Shown: positions 25,841 through 35,266 of the stretch, piece after piece
Layout: every line of letters begins with the position of its first letter
Numbering within the stretch: position 1 is the first letter of the stretch
The notes under the pieces: generated by a model
The model's input: the letters and a program-made list of their open reading frames with translations, nothing else
Databases searched by the model: none
Told to the model about the DNA's origin: nothing
Made by a program: the position numbers and the translations under genes
Assembly (NCBI GenBank): GCA_040772845.1
Contig: JAXGXG010000002.1
Span: 372,001 to 436,000, forward strand
DNA length: 64,000 nucleotides
Direction of reading: 5' to 3'
Origin: PWXP01 sp040772845
GTDB lineage: Bacteria; Planctomycetota; Planctomycetia; Pirellulales; Thermoguttaceae

Positions 25841-27100
25841 ATGCGAAACGCTCGACTATTCATCGTGGTCGCTGCACTTGTCCTGGTCGCGTTGTGGGGG
25901 AACGTGACGGCGAGCGAGCCGTTGCGGCCGGAGCGAACGCGTGCCCTCTTGGAGGCCGGCGGCGAGCCGGTGCGCATTGTTGCCTTCGGCGACAGTATTA
26001 CCGGCGTCTACTATCACACCGGCGGGCGCCGCGCATGGTGCGATATGCTGGGCGAGGCATTGCGAAAGGTTTATCCCAAAGCCGACGTGCGAATGATCAA
26101 CGCCGGAATCAGCGGGCACACGTCGGAACGTGGCTTGGGCAGAATGGAAAGGGACGTTTGCGCGCACAGGCCCCATCTTGTGGTTGTCATGTTCGGCATG
26201 AACGATTGCACGGGCAACAACCTCGATCGGTTTCGTGCAAATATGGCGGCCATCGTGTTTCGCTGCCGGGAGGCCGGCGCGGAAGTCGTCCTGTGTACGC
26301 CCAACAACGTTTACCCCAACGAGCCTCGGCCGGAAGAACGGCTGGCGAGATTTGCCCAGGTAGTGCGCGACCTCGCCGCTGAGATGGAAACGCCCTTGGC
26401 GGACTGCTTTCAAGCGTACGAAGACGTGCGGAAGAACAGCCAGACCGACTGGTGTCTGCTGATGAGCGAGTTCATTCATCCGAACATGAATGGTCACCGG
26501 CTGTTTGCCGAGGTCATGACGAAGGCCATCACAGGCAGGACCGTGTCGCTCGTTGACGTTGTACCGCCGGACGATGCCCTGGTGTTTACGATTCGACGGC
26601 TTCGGAGCGGCGAGCCGATCAAGATTGTGGCCATGGAGCCTTATGATGAGATTGTGCCCGCGGCTCTGCGAGAATGCTTTCCTCAGGCCGCGATGGAAAC
26701 CGTCACATGGCCGGTTGAAGGCAAATCGCTCGATGCAATTGAGGTGTGGGCCAAAAACGTTCGCAATCTGAAGCCCGATCTGGTTGTGTTCGCCATTCCC
26801 GGCGAAGTCAAGGCGGCGAGTGACCCGCAATTCGTCAGGCAGTACTGCTGGTCCCTGGCTCAGAGTTTCAGCTTCGGGCGTGCTACGTTCGACACGGTTC
26901 CCGTCCTGCCGTCGGTGGCGGGGCAACTCGATGATTCGGCCAAGCTGCGCGAGGAACTCGCCAAGAGGGTCATTCGTGGGTACGACGTTGAGTGCATCGA
27001 GCGCACGGCAGGTTGCACGAAAACGGCACGCCAGATTGTGTCGGAATGGATCGAGCATCGCATGCTGGCTCTTGGCGGCACGGGGAAGAACGCGAAATGA
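25841..27100 (+). CDS. Secreted SGNH/GDSL hydrolase with extra C-terminal domain
   Basis: A 419-residue exported protein starting at ATG 25841 with signal peptide MRNARLFIVVAALVLVALWG and 'gggagg' upstream; ATG 25817 is an alternative. Residues about 45-235 form the SGNH core: block I AFGDSITG (nucleophile Ser52), GMND (Asn block III) and FIHPNMNGH (catalytic Asp replaced by Ile-His-Pro; His present). Residues about 236-419 are a second alpha/beta segment (PIKIVAMEPYDEIVPAALRE, PDLVVFAIPGEVKAA) resembling a degenerate SGNH fold without visible catalytic residues. An esterase on an acylated glycan fits the neighbourhood. Confidence 0.78.
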   Translation: MRNARLFIVVAALVLVALWGNVTASEPLRPERTRALLEAGGEPVRIVAFGDSITGVYYHTGGRRAWCDMLGEALRKVYPKADVRMINAGISGHTSERGLGRMERDVCAHRPHLVVVMFGMNDCTGNNLDRFRANMAAIVFRCREAGAEVVLCTPNNVYPNEPRPEERLARFAQVVRDLAAEMETPLADCFQAYEDVRKNSQTDWCLLMSEFIHPNMNGHRLFAEVMTKAITGRTVSLVDVVPPDDALVFTIRRLRSGEPIKIVAMEPYDEIVPAALRECFPQAAMETVTWPVEGKSLDAIEVWAKNVRNLKPDLVVFAIPGEVKAASDPQFVRQYCWSLAQSFSFGRATFDTVPVLPSVAGQLDDSAKLREELAKRVIRGYDVECIERTAGCTKTARQIVSEWIEHRMLALGGTGKNAK

Positions 27101-27117
27101 CGCCCGGCCGGCGTCAT
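27097..27117. terminator. Hairpin spanning both convergent stop codons
   Basis: ATGACGCC (27097-27104) pairs with GGCGTCAT (27110-27117) around a 5-base loop. It includes the TGA of the SGNH gene (27098-27100) and the TGA of the convergent sialidase-like gene (27114-27116). The genes are 13 bases apart. No U-tract is seen. Confidence 0.4.
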
Positions 27118-29057
27118 GGCGCATTGTCGACCTGTTCGGGCAAGGCCGGATGGGCCAGCATCAACAGCGACTGGGCCGCCCGATAGCGCACGTCGGCCAC
27201 TGGATCGTCTAGCAGGGCGGTCAAGCGGTCGGCCGCGACGGCGACGCCACCCTCGCCAGCGAAGTTCGCTGCATAGACTCGCCGAGTAGGATCCTCGCTG
27301 GTCAGGCTTTCAACCAGGATCGCCTGCCCGGCCGGATCGCCAAGGTTGGCCAGCGCCATCTCGTGGAAACAGCGAATCAGCGGGTCCTCGACGTGCCGCA
27401 CGTTGTTGTGAAGCTGCGCAATATCCCACACATTTCCCGTCTGTCCCAGGGCCCAGGCCGCGAGCCGGTTGGCCGGTGAACTGCGGTCAGCCAGAATCTC
27501 GCGCAGGATGGCGAGCCCCTTGGCGTTGCCGCTGCGCGCCAGGGCGGCCGCGGCCATGACGCGCAGAGACAGGTTCTCGGTTTGGGTCATGGCTCGTTGC
27601 AAGGATCGCCCATCGCCGATTTCTCCGACCTTGAAGAGGCTTTCGGCCGCGTGGACGTGGCCGTAAGCGTCTTCCATTGCCAGTATCTCCAGAAGCATGG
27701 AGGCCTTGGCTCGATCGCCGGCGCGGACCAATTCCCGGGCAAGTCCACAGCGCTTCTGGGCGTCGGTTTCCGAAGCCAGCAGCGGAGTCAGTGTCTCAAT
27801 CACCACGTCGCCGTGCCCGGCCAGGGCAAGTCCCTCGGCTGCGTGGATGGCCGGCCAGAAGTCCTCCTTGGGCATGTCGGCCTTCATGCTGGCAAGGCCC
27901 TGCTTGAGAATGCCGACACAACGCTCGCGAAGGTCGTCGCCGAGCGAGAACATCTCGGCCGGCTCGTAGAGCCAATCGACCGGCAGTCGCGTGATCTGCG
28001 TAGCGTTCAATCCGCCCGTGCGCCGATCGCCTGCACAGTGGCCTAAAAGAACGTGATCGCCCATGAAATCGGCGGCGATGTAACAGTACCAACCGTTGGG
28101 GTCGTCTTCGAGCGTTTTCACGTTCTTCCATGTGCGTCCTTCATCGTTCGAGATAGCGACGTTCAATGGCGTTCGTTTGCCGCGCAACGCTTTGTCAATC
28201 CCATCGTGATTGTTCCATACCAAGAGCAAATCCCCAGTCGCAGGAATCCGCTCGATGGTCGCAGGCGAACAGGGCGAAATGATGTTCGAAGGCTCGAAAG
28301 GCGACCAGGTATCGCCACAATCGTTCGAATACGACACATACTGGCTACCGTGGGTTGTACGGCAGAACATCATGAGGCGACCATCCTTCAACCGGACAAG
28401 CCCCGGTTCCTGTAACGTGAGCTTGTCGCCCTGCTGCGCCGTCTTGCTTCGGCGCCACGTGCGTCCCGAATCGTCGGAGAAGTAACAACTGATGATGGCG
28501 CGACTGCTGAACCTATTCTGCTCGGGCGTGTTGTGCAGGGCAACGGGCAGGATGATCCGGCCGTTGGCCAGTTGCACGGCCCGATCGTTATTCAGCACGT
28601 TGTAGCCTACTTCGTCAATGCACAGGACAGGTTCACTCCAGGTGTTGCCCTCGTCACGCGAGACCCGCATCATGGGGCGGCAGTCGACCAGCGAGTTTTT
28701 GCGCAAGTAGAACAGTGCAACACTGCCGTCCTGCAAACGCAGCAGCGAGACCGACATGACATTGAACCCACCCTCGCACGGGACGATCACCACGTCTTCG
28801 CCGGTCCAGGTGCGGCCCCCATCGCTCGAATAACGGCCTGCGATATGGGCTGCGGCATGATCGCTTCCACCTCCTGTGAAATGGCTATAGGCGAACAGAA
28901 TGCGGCCATCCTTCAGTGCAATGAAGTCTCCTTCACTGTTTCGCTGGTTTCCTTCACCGGGTGGAAGCAGCCGAATCCGCTCAACACCGCGCACGTCAGA
29001 CTGCAGTGAGACCAAGGCGACCAGGGCAATGGCAACCAGACAATGCTTTCTATTCAC
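27114..29057 (-). CDS. Sialidase-like BNR propeller with C-terminal HEAT repeats
   Basis: A 647-residue exported protein (signal peptide MNRKHCLVAIALVALVSLQS). Residues about 25-365 form a propeller with five Asp-box motifs: SSDGGRTW, SRDEGNTW, SDDSGRTW, SNDCGDTW and SNDEGRTW. Residues about 385-645 are HEAT-like helical pairs (RVMAAAALARSGNAKGLAIL, DPVADVRYRAAQSLLML), an unusual partner for this fold. The family name is exo-alpha-sialidase, but the Arg triad, Tyr and Asp of true sialidases could not be confirmed. It ends the minus-strand run 33630-27114 and lies 155 bases after the previous gene. Confidence 0.83.
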   Translation of the reverse strand: MNRKHCLVAIALVALVSLQSDVRGVERIRLLPPGEGNQRNSEGDFIALKDGRILFAYSHFTGGGSDHAAAHIAGRYSSDGGRTWTGEDVVIVPCEGGFNVMSVSLLRLQDGSVALFYLRKNSLVDCRPMMRVSRDEGNTWSEPVLCIDEVGYNVLNNDRAVQLANGRIILPVALHNTPEQNRFSSRAIISCYFSDDSGRTWRRSKTAQQGDKLTLQEPGLVRLKDGRLMMFCRTTHGSQYVSYSNDCGDTWSPFEPSNIISPCSPATIERIPATGDLLLVWNNHDGIDKALRGKRTPLNVAISNDEGRTWKNVKTLEDDPNGWYCYIAADFMGDHVLLGHCAGDRRTGGLNATQITRLPVDWLYEPAEMFSLGDDLRERCVGILKQGLASMKADMPKEDFWPAIHAAEGLALAGHGDVVIETLTPLLASETDAQKRCGLARELVRAGDRAKASMLLEILAMEDAYGHVHAAESLFKVGEIGDGRSLQRAMTQTENLSLRVMAAAALARSGNAKGLAILREILADRSSPANRLAAWALGQTGNVWDIAQLHNNVRHVEDPLIRCFHEMALANLGDPAGQAILVESLTSEDPTRRVYAANFAGEGGVAVAADRLTALLDDPVADVRYRAAQSLLMLAHPALPEQVDNAP

Positions 29058-29212
29058 GATGCTTTCTCCGTCAGTTGTAAGTGTAGTTACGCAACGTTGG
29101 CAATGTCACATCCAGGTTTCGCCGCGCGTTCACAGCCTTCACGACCCCAGCAACATTAGTCAAGAACGCGATCCTTGAGAACTCTGGCCGCCTCCGCCGA
29201 AATGCGACCGGC

Positions 29213-30283
29213 TCATTCGACGAAGTCCGCCTCGCGCAGCTTGACGCGAAGCTTCCCCTGCATGGTGGTTAACCATATTTCTCCCGGGGCGACCTCGAAC
29301 ACGTAAGGGTAGGCCAAGGACGCTTTCTTGCGGGCGATCATCACGGGGGATGACCACGTTTGGGCGTCGTCTTTCGAGAACATCACGTAGAGTTCCTTCC
29401 GGTGCTGTTCCGGGCGGTTCCAGAAAAGGACCATGTTACCGCTTTCGAGTCGATGGACCAGTGCCGGGGCGCTGGTCGCCGGGATATCGGTAGGGCTTAG
29501 TTCACGCCAATACCGTTCGTCCGTCGAGTACGCCTGCCAGAACCGGCCCAGGGTCGTTCGGATGAGCTTCCATAGACGTCCATCGCGCAACTGCACCAAG
29601 GTTGCCTCCATCGCGCCGTCGTGGTGGCCGGCGCCACCGAGGTCGATGAGGTTGCTGCGCTGCCAGGTCTCTCCGTCGTCGCCGGAAGTGTAGGTCAATA
29701 CGGCGTGCCGTCCCGGATCGTGCAGTATCTGCATGGACGTGAATACTATGTTGCCCTTTTCGGTCTGGATAATGTCGCGGATGGCGCCCGTCCATTCGTC
29801 GTGCAACTTCTGGGGCTCTTCCCAGGTTTTGCCCCCATCAAGGCTGCGGACGGCATAGGTGGGCAATACGGCGCCGGGCGCGTCCTTCAGATCGTCACTC
29901 CACGTCCATTTGCGTTCAGCATCGTTCATGAAGGCGAGAATTATCACTCCACTGCGCGTTCGGATAAGCTGGCGCTCCGGGCGAATCCGGTAGGACTGAG
30001 TGTCTTTGAAGATCGGCTGTTCCCGCCACGTTTTACCCGCATCCTGGCTGATCAGCGCGTTCACGCCGTCCACGGTCAGAATGCCGCCGTCTTCGAGCCG
30101 TACGAACGGTCCCATCGGCAGGTGGGGCATATCGTCCACTCGCGGTTCAAGCCAATGGCCGTCCGAAGACATCTTGCCCTGGGGCGTCTGCGGATCGGCT
30201 GCTCTTGCTGCCGCGACGCCTGCCACCGCCACGAGTAGGAGTGGCGCCAACTGGGGCCACCAATGCCTGTTGCTACTTCGCAT
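29213..30283 (-). CDS. Sialidase-like BNR propeller protein
   Basis: A 356-residue exported protein. ATG 30283 follows ccaaggagag and gives signal peptide MRSSNRHWWPQLAPLLLVAV. Asp-box variants are SQDAGKTW, SLDGGKTW, SGDDGETW and SKDDAQTW. It is a close paralogue of the N-terminal half of the adjacent 30324-32084 protein: both share DPGRHAVL/DPGRHVVF, GAMEAT and end with TMQGKLRVK/TMQGGLRMR. It stops exactly where the neighbour continues into an SGNH domain. The two genes are 40 bases apart, so recent tandem duplication followed by domain loss or gain is likely. Confidence 0.83.
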   Translation of the reverse strand: MRSSNRHWWPQLAPLLLVAVAGVAAARAADPQTPQGKMSSDGHWLEPRVDDMPHLPMGPFVRLEDGGILTVDGVNALISQDAGKTWREQPIFKDTQSYRIRPERQLIRTRSGVIILAFMNDAERKWTWSDDLKDAPGAVLPTYAVRSLDGGKTWEEPQKLHDEWTGAIRDIIQTEKGNIVFTSMQILHDPGRHAVLTYTSGDDGETWQRSNLIDLGGAGHHDGAMEATLVQLRDGRLWKLIRTTLGRFWQAYSTDERYWRELSPTDIPATSAPALVHRLESGNMVLFWNRPEQHRKELYVMFSKDDAQTWSSPVMIARKKASLAYPYVFEVAPGEIWLTTMQGKLRVKLREADFVE

Positions 30284-30323
30284 CACTGTCTCTCCTTGGG
30301 TTGGTGTCAATGCCGCCGAATGC

Positions 30324-32084
30324 TCACCGGAGCGTTTTCTCGATCACGGGCGCGAGGAGTTCCGTAATGATGGCGTGCCCCCTGTCGTTCGGGTGCATGC
30401 CGTCGAGGAATAATTCATCAACCGATTGGCCGTCTACGCGATCATATCGCTGGAATGCTGCAAATACGTCGACCAAGGGCACGTCCTCCTCGTTGGCAAC
30501 CGTCCGCATGACGTCGCCGTATTGGATGATTCCGGCACTGAAGCCCCAGGGGTCATCAACGTCATAGGGGGGCTTTCCATAAAGCTCTCTGAGTTTCGGC
30601 GTCCAGCGAAACGGCGGCGGGGCCATCAGGATGACCTTGATGTTCGCATCCTTCAAAGTCTTGACGAAATATCGCAGGTTCTCGGCGTAGCGATCCTTCG
30701 TCACGCGGGGGCCTGTCGCGGGCGGGTTCTTCCAAACATCGATTGCCGAGTCGTTCCCGCCCAGCATGATGGTGACCAGCTCCGGCTTGTGGTCCAGCAC
30801 GTCGCGCTGAAAACGTTCGCGCGAATGCTCGGTCGTCGAGCCACCAATACCCGAGTTGACAATCTCGACCGGAAGGCCGTGGTCGCGCAGCATCGAGTCG
30901 AGCCGATCGCAGTAGACGTGTTGGACCGAACCGCGCGGCGCCGTGGTCGAGGAACCCAGTGCGACGATCTTGCGCGGTTTCGGCCAGGCTTTGTCAGCGA
31001 TGTCCGCCGTATGGATCCGCATGCGCAGCCCGCCCTGCATGGTGGTGATCCAAAGCTCGCCCGGCCTCCTTTCGAGAACGTAGGGATACGACTGCCTTGC
31101 CGCGTGGTATGGCTCGTCCGGCTGGAGGTAACGTTGCGACACGACCACGGGTTTGGACCAGGTTTTGGCCTCGTCCGAGGAAAAGGCGAGGGAAAGCTCC
31201 GCTCGGCTGTGCATATTGTAGGGCTGCCCCACCGGCGAGCGATTCCACAGGAGGATCAGCCGGCCGTCGGCCAGCCGTTCCAGTTGGCCGCAACAGGTGC
31301 TGGAGCGGATTTGGGATTGCCCAAAGTCGCGCCACGTAAGCCCGCCGTCATCGGAAAAGGCCTCCCAGAACCAGCCTTTTACGGTGCGAATGAGCATGTA
31401 GACCTGGCCGTCGGCCAACTCGGCCACGGTGGCTTCCATGGCCCCTCCGTGATCGCCGCTGCCGCCGATGTCCAGGTCGTTGCTCTTCCGCCACGTCTTG
31501 CCTTCGTCGTCGGAAACGTAGCTGAACACCACGTGCCGCCCCGGATCAAACCGCACGTCCTGGCCGGCCAGCACCAGCCGGCCGCTCTTCAATTGAATCA
31601 GACTGCGGACCGCCCCGCACCAGCCATCTTGAATCTTAAGCGGCGGCTCCCAGGTCTTGCCGTTGTCGAGGCTGCGAACAATGTACGTTGGCAGGTAGAA
31701 CTTCTTGAGTTCCTCCCTGTCGTGGGAAACCCACTTGCCGCGGGTGATCTCCTTCTCGTTCAGGAAGCTCATCACCAGCGTGCCCGTTCGGGTGCGGATC
31801 ACCGCCCGTTCCGGCCGGGCCAGGAACTTGTCGCTATCGGCAAACAGCGGGTACGCCTTCCAACTCTTGCCGTCATCGGTACTGATCAACGCCTCGCGCG
31901 CGTCGACGGCCAGCACACTGCCGTCCGGCAGGTTGGCGTAAGGCCCCTGCAAGGTGCTGGCCAGCCGCTGGCCCTTGGGATGCAGTTCGATATGATCGTT
32001 CGCGGCCAGTGCACTCGCGCCAAGGCCAGATGCGAGCAGTACCGCCAGCGCGACAGTCAGTGGTTTGTTCCTGGTGTTCGTCAT
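30324..32084 (-). CDS. Sialidase-like propeller fused to SGNH esterase
   Basis: A 586-residue exported two-domain protein (signal peptide MTNTRNKPLTVALAVLLASG). Residues about 28-360 are a BNR propeller with Asp boxes STDDGKSW, SLDNGKTW, SDDEGKTW, SDDGGLTW and SSDEAKTW. Residues about 370-586 are an SGNH/GDSL domain: block I is ALGSSTT with Ser379 (GSS instead of GDS), GGNDS at 442-446 and DGMHPND at 561-567 (Asp-x-x-His dyad). A single polypeptide would thus join glycan binding or cleavage with de-esterification, for example removal of an acetyl group beside the glycosidic bond. Substrate unknown. Confidence 0.85.
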   Translation of the reverse strand: MTNTRNKPLTVALAVLLASGLGASALAANDHIELHPKGQRLASTLQGPYANLPDGSVLAVDAREALISTDDGKSWKAYPLFADSDKFLARPERAVIRTRTGTLVMSFLNEKEITRGKWVSHDREELKKFYLPTYIVRSLDNGKTWEPPLKIQDGWCGAVRSLIQLKSGRLVLAGQDVRFDPGRHVVFSYVSDDEGKTWRKSNDLDIGGSGDHGGAMEATVAELADGQVYMLIRTVKGWFWEAFSDDGGLTWRDFGQSQIRSSTCCGQLERLADGRLILLWNRSPVGQPYNMHSRAELSLAFSSDEAKTWSKPVVVSQRYLQPDEPYHAARQSYPYVLERRPGELWITTMQGGLRMRIHTADIADKAWPKPRKIVALGSSTTAPRGSVQHVYCDRLDSMLRDHGLPVEIVNSGIGGSTTEHSRERFQRDVLDHKPELVTIMLGGNDSAIDVWKNPPATGPRVTKDRYAENLRYFVKTLKDANIKVILMAPPPFRWTPKLRELYGKPPYDVDDPWGFSAGIIQYGDVMRTVANEEDVPLVDVFAAFQRYDRVDGQSVDELFLDGMHPNDRGHAIITELLAPVIEKTLR

Positions 32085-32112
32085 GGTTGCTCCTAATGGT
32101 GTGTCTCTGAGG

Positions 32113-33630
32113 TTAAACCTGGCGCCGTCGGCGCAACAATAGAATCCCCAGGCCCAGCGAGGTCAGCGCAAAGGCGGACGGCTCGGGCACGAAGTGTCTC
32201 TGGTACAGATAGTTTTCCACCGACGCGCGATCCAAGTCCGAGAGAGCGGCACTGTAAACGAGTATCTCGGCGATGTCGCCGGTCCAGGTACCATACGTTC
32301 CCGTCTGGAAAGCGCCAAGCAGCAGTCCCGACAGCGATGCCGTGCCGGCGTTCCCCGTTGCAACCAGCTCTCCATCGATGTAGTGCTTCGAGTTCGCGCC
32401 ATCGAAGATCAACGTGTGAATCTGGAACTCGCCGGTGACGATGTCGGCGGACGGCAGAATGGTCTCGGTAAGGCCCGTGGCCTTGCTGCCAAGAACCCAT
32501 TGGCCGGAATAGTTGTCGTTGCCGCCGCTTTGCAGGTACTGAATGCCGCTGCTGGCAACGCCGTAGAGGGGCGTGCCGCCGTCGGCCGTCTCCGTCCGCA
32601 GCACCAGGGATATAGTGCCCGGTTGCGACAGCGTGCCCCACAGGGACGCGCCCGTGCCCAAATGCTTCGGGTAGGCATAGATATCGTCATTCGTGTCAAA
32701 GTGGACCGCCGGGGTATTGACGACCGTCGCAATCTGGTCGTATTTCGGCCAGCGCGAACCGGCGTCGCTGGTAACATTCAGGTCGCGGGCACTGCCGCTG
32801 GGCGCCTGGTTCTCCCAAAGGACCACGTCCTCGGTCATGTGGTCGGGCGCGTTCCCGCTTGCGTCCTTGACGCCTGCGTCGGCCTTGTACCAGGCGTACA
32901 GGTCGGGGTGCGAGCCGACCTCCGGGGCATATGCACCGGCGGTGAAACGAACGTAGTCGATTTCGGCTTTCCCACCATGGCTGCCGCTAACGTCGCCGAA
33001 AAGCATGCGGTTTGCATCGTGCGACGCCCCCGAGGGTAACGCCCCGGCTAGCAGCCTGCCGTCTCGCCACACGCTGTATGTGGAAGTCCCAGGCTCCTGT
33101 GTAACGCGGAAAGTGTGGAAGTCATCCATGTTGCTGTTCGAGTCGCCGAGGACTGTACTGCTGGTGCCCCACAACTGCCCGTCTTCGGTGACCGTCAGGT
33201 AGGCATGCTCGACGGTTCCGGCGGGCGAGGCCATGACGGAAAGCGGCCGAGACAAGGCGGTATCGATGATTTTGGCCCGGATCTCAATCGTATATCCTCG
33301 TTCGATGGTGGGGGCGAGCACCTGCCATGCCTCGTTGGCCGCTGTGCTTTGGAACCAGTTGCCTCTTGTCGCCGCCGTGGTTTCCATCGTGAGGACGCCT
33401 CCCGCTAAAGTGGCCGTGCCAAGAGGGCTCGCGTTGTTGAACCAGTTGAAGTCGTGCGTGCCGTTCCCGTCCGCATCGGACTGGTCGGGGCGCAGGCCGT
33501 CGTCGAAATCGTAGCAATAGCTGAAGTCGGCCGAGTCCATCTGGTCGATTACTACGGCCGGAACCAACCTGGCCGGGAGCAGGGTAAGTATCCCCGCCAG
33601 GATTGCCCAGGTGCATGTAGCGTTTCGCAT
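32113..33630 (-). CDS. PEP-CTERM protein with LamG-like domains
   Basis: A 505-residue exported protein: signal peptide MRNATCTWAILAGILTLLPA, a first beta-sandwich at about 35-230 (SYCYDFDDGLRPDQSD), a second LamG-like domain at about 240-475 (HPDLYAWYKADAGVKDASG), and the sorting tail VPEPSAFALTSLGLGILLL with RRRRQV. It is only 28 bases upstream of the propeller-esterase gene and so probably heads that operon. A carbohydrate-binding or matrix role is inferred. Confidence 0.85.
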   Translation of the reverse strand: MRNATCTWAILAGILTLLPARLVPAVVIDQMDSADFSYCYDFDDGLRPDQSDADGNGTHDFNWFNNASPLGTATLAGGVLTMETTAATRGNWFQSTAANEAWQVLAPTIERGYTIEIRAKIIDTALSRPLSVMASPAGTVEHAYLTVTEDGQLWGTSSTVLGDSNSNMDDFHTFRVTQEPGTSTYSVWRDGRLLAGALPSGASHDANRMLFGDVSGSHGGKAEIDYVRFTAGAYAPEVGSHPDLYAWYKADAGVKDASGNAPDHMTEDVVLWENQAPSGSARDLNVTSDAGSRWPKYDQIATVVNTPAVHFDTNDDIYAYPKHLGTGASLWGTLSQPGTISLVLRTETADGGTPLYGVASSGIQYLQSGGNDNYSGQWVLGSKATGLTETILPSADIVTGEFQIHTLIFDGANSKHYIDGELVATGNAGTASLSGLLLGAFQTGTYGTWTGDIAEILVYSAALSDLDRASVENYLYQRHFVPEPSAFALTSLGLGILLLRRRRQV

Positions 33631-33832
33631 TGGTCGTGTTCTCCCTTACGCATCGGCTTCTTCCGTATTGACGTGTGTACAACGCGAAGAACGCCGACGT
33701 CATGGTATACGGTTGCGTGCGACCGACAACTCTCGCGTCATGCATGCGATGCCGCATTTGGCAAGGTGGCTGCCGGCATGGCTACCGTTTGGATATGCCT
33801 CCTCTGGTGGTCCGTGAACGATTGTGCCACTG

Positions 33833-34327
33833 CTAGTCAGTCAGGTCAAAGTCTTGGGTGACCGTGCTTGCGCCGGGTTCGATAGTGATCTCGAGTTCAG
33901 TGCTGGCGTTGTACTTGGTGGGAAGAAACTGATTGCGGGCTGGGGCCGTCTCAAGGCTCTGCTCAACTCCTTCGTTCGGCTGCCCGCGGCCAACAATGCG
34001 GTACGCCTCGATGATGACCTTGTGAGTGCCCACGGGCACCCCGCCCTTGCCGTCGGCCGTGTACCGCCCATCGAGCACGAATGCACCAGCCGTTGGAAGC
34101 TCGCTCCCGGAAGTGGGCACGAAACGGATCTGTCCCTCCCTCAGCGGTTTGCCTTGGTAGGTCACCCTACCGGTCACGATCGCTCGCTCCGGGCCCTCAC
34201 GTCTGCAGCCGGCGACCGGAAAGCAGCAGAGAGCGAGCAGGAAGAGGATCGAGAAGCGATGCAAACCGGCCGCACGCCGGCACTCCCCTGGATAGACCCT
34301 CACGAGCAATTGTGTTCGCCTTACCAT
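33833..34327 (-). CDS. Lipoprotein with transthyretin-like fold, coupled to DUF1559
   Basis: A 164-residue lipoprotein. ATG 34327 overlaps the end of the DUF1559 gene by 7 bases, so translation is coupled; the longer frame to 34435 is rejected. After an extended N-terminus the hydrophobic segment FSILFLLALCCFPVAGC ends in a lipobox Cys. The mature part begins VTGRVTYQGKPLREGQIRFVP, the same family as 15394-15822. DUF1559 plus such a lipoprotein is a standard planctomycete gene pair of unknown function. Confidence 0.8.
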   Translation of the reverse strand: MVRRTQLLVRVYPGECRRAAGLHRFSILFLLALCCFPVAGCRREGPERAIVTGRVTYQGKPLREGQIRFVPTSGSELPTAGAFVLDGRYTADGKGGVPVGTHKVIIEAYRIVGRGQPNEGVEQSLETAPARNQFLPTKYNASTELEITIEPGASTVTQDFDLTD

Positions 34328-35256
34328 GCTCCCACCACCTCCCCGCCCGCTCGCGTGGTTAAGTGGACCAGCGTCTCCTGGGCAATGTTCTCCGAGAGGA
34401 ATTGCGCACTGCCATCGGCCAGTCCGAAGTGGCATCCACCTGGATGAAAACTCGAAAACCCCGTGTCACGCATGCCGAAATAGGACGTTGTCGCAGGAGG
34501 GCTGGGCCAGATGCCACCGGGAACCGTGAATGCGCCGTTAATGCCGTCGCGCGTGTCGAGCAGGTTCCAGGCGACCCAGAAGTGACCGTCGTAGGTAGCC
34601 GGGCCGGCTCCGGTGACCTCGCCAATCATCAGCGTGTTGCTCGTGCCGTCGCGGATGTCTTCGACCCGGCAGCCCTTGTCGGCTGCCATCATGCCATCGG
34701 CCTGGTCACGTGTTCGTGGTTTGGTGCCATTGATTGTCCAATCCTCGCTATCGGCCACGCCGGCCATATTGGTCTGCCGCACGTCCTCGTCGTCGTGCGA
34801 GCCTTGCGGGCTGTGACCGCCCGAGCAGCACCGGACCAACTCCCCTCCCTGCGGATCGCTGGGGCAGAGGTAGCTTTGAATCCGCATGGAGGCGGCTTCT
34901 CTGGTTCCGTCATTTGTGAAGTAGTAAGAGCCGCCAGACAGGAAAGTCAGCTTGCCGTGTACGGAGCCCTGCTCAAGATAGGGCAAAATGAACGAACTCC
35001 AGGCGAACCAGTTTGCGGTGATCTGGCCGGGTGGGAACGTCTTGTGCGCCGCGTGGTAGTTGTGCATCGCCAACCCGACCTGCTTGAAGTTATTGGCACA
35101 CTGCAAACGCCGCGCCGCCTCGCGGGCAGATTGCACTGCCGGCAGCAACAGGGAAATCAGGATGCCGATAATCGTGATGACCACGAGCAGTTCGACCAGG
35201 GTAAATCCGCGCTGGGTCTTCCAACGATGCAAGGCGGATGACGGTTGATGGCGCAT
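34321..35256 (-). CDS. DUF1559 (SBP_bac_10-like) protein with pseudopilin N-terminus
   Basis: A 311-residue protein. ATG 35256 follows 'ctaggagg'; the frame open to 35487 is ignored. The N-terminus RGFTLVELLVVITIIGILIS is a type II pseudopilin/prepilin signal (cleavage after G, Glu at +5), followed by the DUF1559 region: CANNFKQVGLAMHNYHAAHK, GTSNTLMIGE and the end SSFHPGGCHFGLADGSAQFL. The family is greatly expanded in planctomycetes and its role is not established. It lies 10 bases after the big PEP-CTERM gene and overlaps the lipoprotein, so the three form one operon. Confidence 0.9.
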   Translation of the reverse strand: MRHQPSSALHRWKTQRGFTLVELLVVITIIGILISLLLPAVQSAREAARRLQCANNFKQVGLAMHNYHAAHKTFPPGQITANWFAWSSFILPYLEQGSVHGKLTFLSGGSYYFTNDGTREAASMRIQSYLCPSDPQGGELVRCCSGGHSPQGSHDDEDVRQTNMAGVADSEDWTINGTKPRTRDQADGMMAADKGCRVEDIRDGTSNTLMIGEVTGAGPATYDGHFWVAWNLLDTRDGINGAFTVPGGIWPSPPATTSYFGMRDTGFSSFHPGGCHFGLADGSAQFLSENIAQETLVHLTTRAGGEVVGAW

Positions 35257-35266
35257 GGAAATCCTC

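Noticed and set aside
30426..32096. Plus-strand frame of 556 codons
   Set aside because: Antisense to the propeller-SGNH fusion, which shows five Asp boxes and SGNH motifs.
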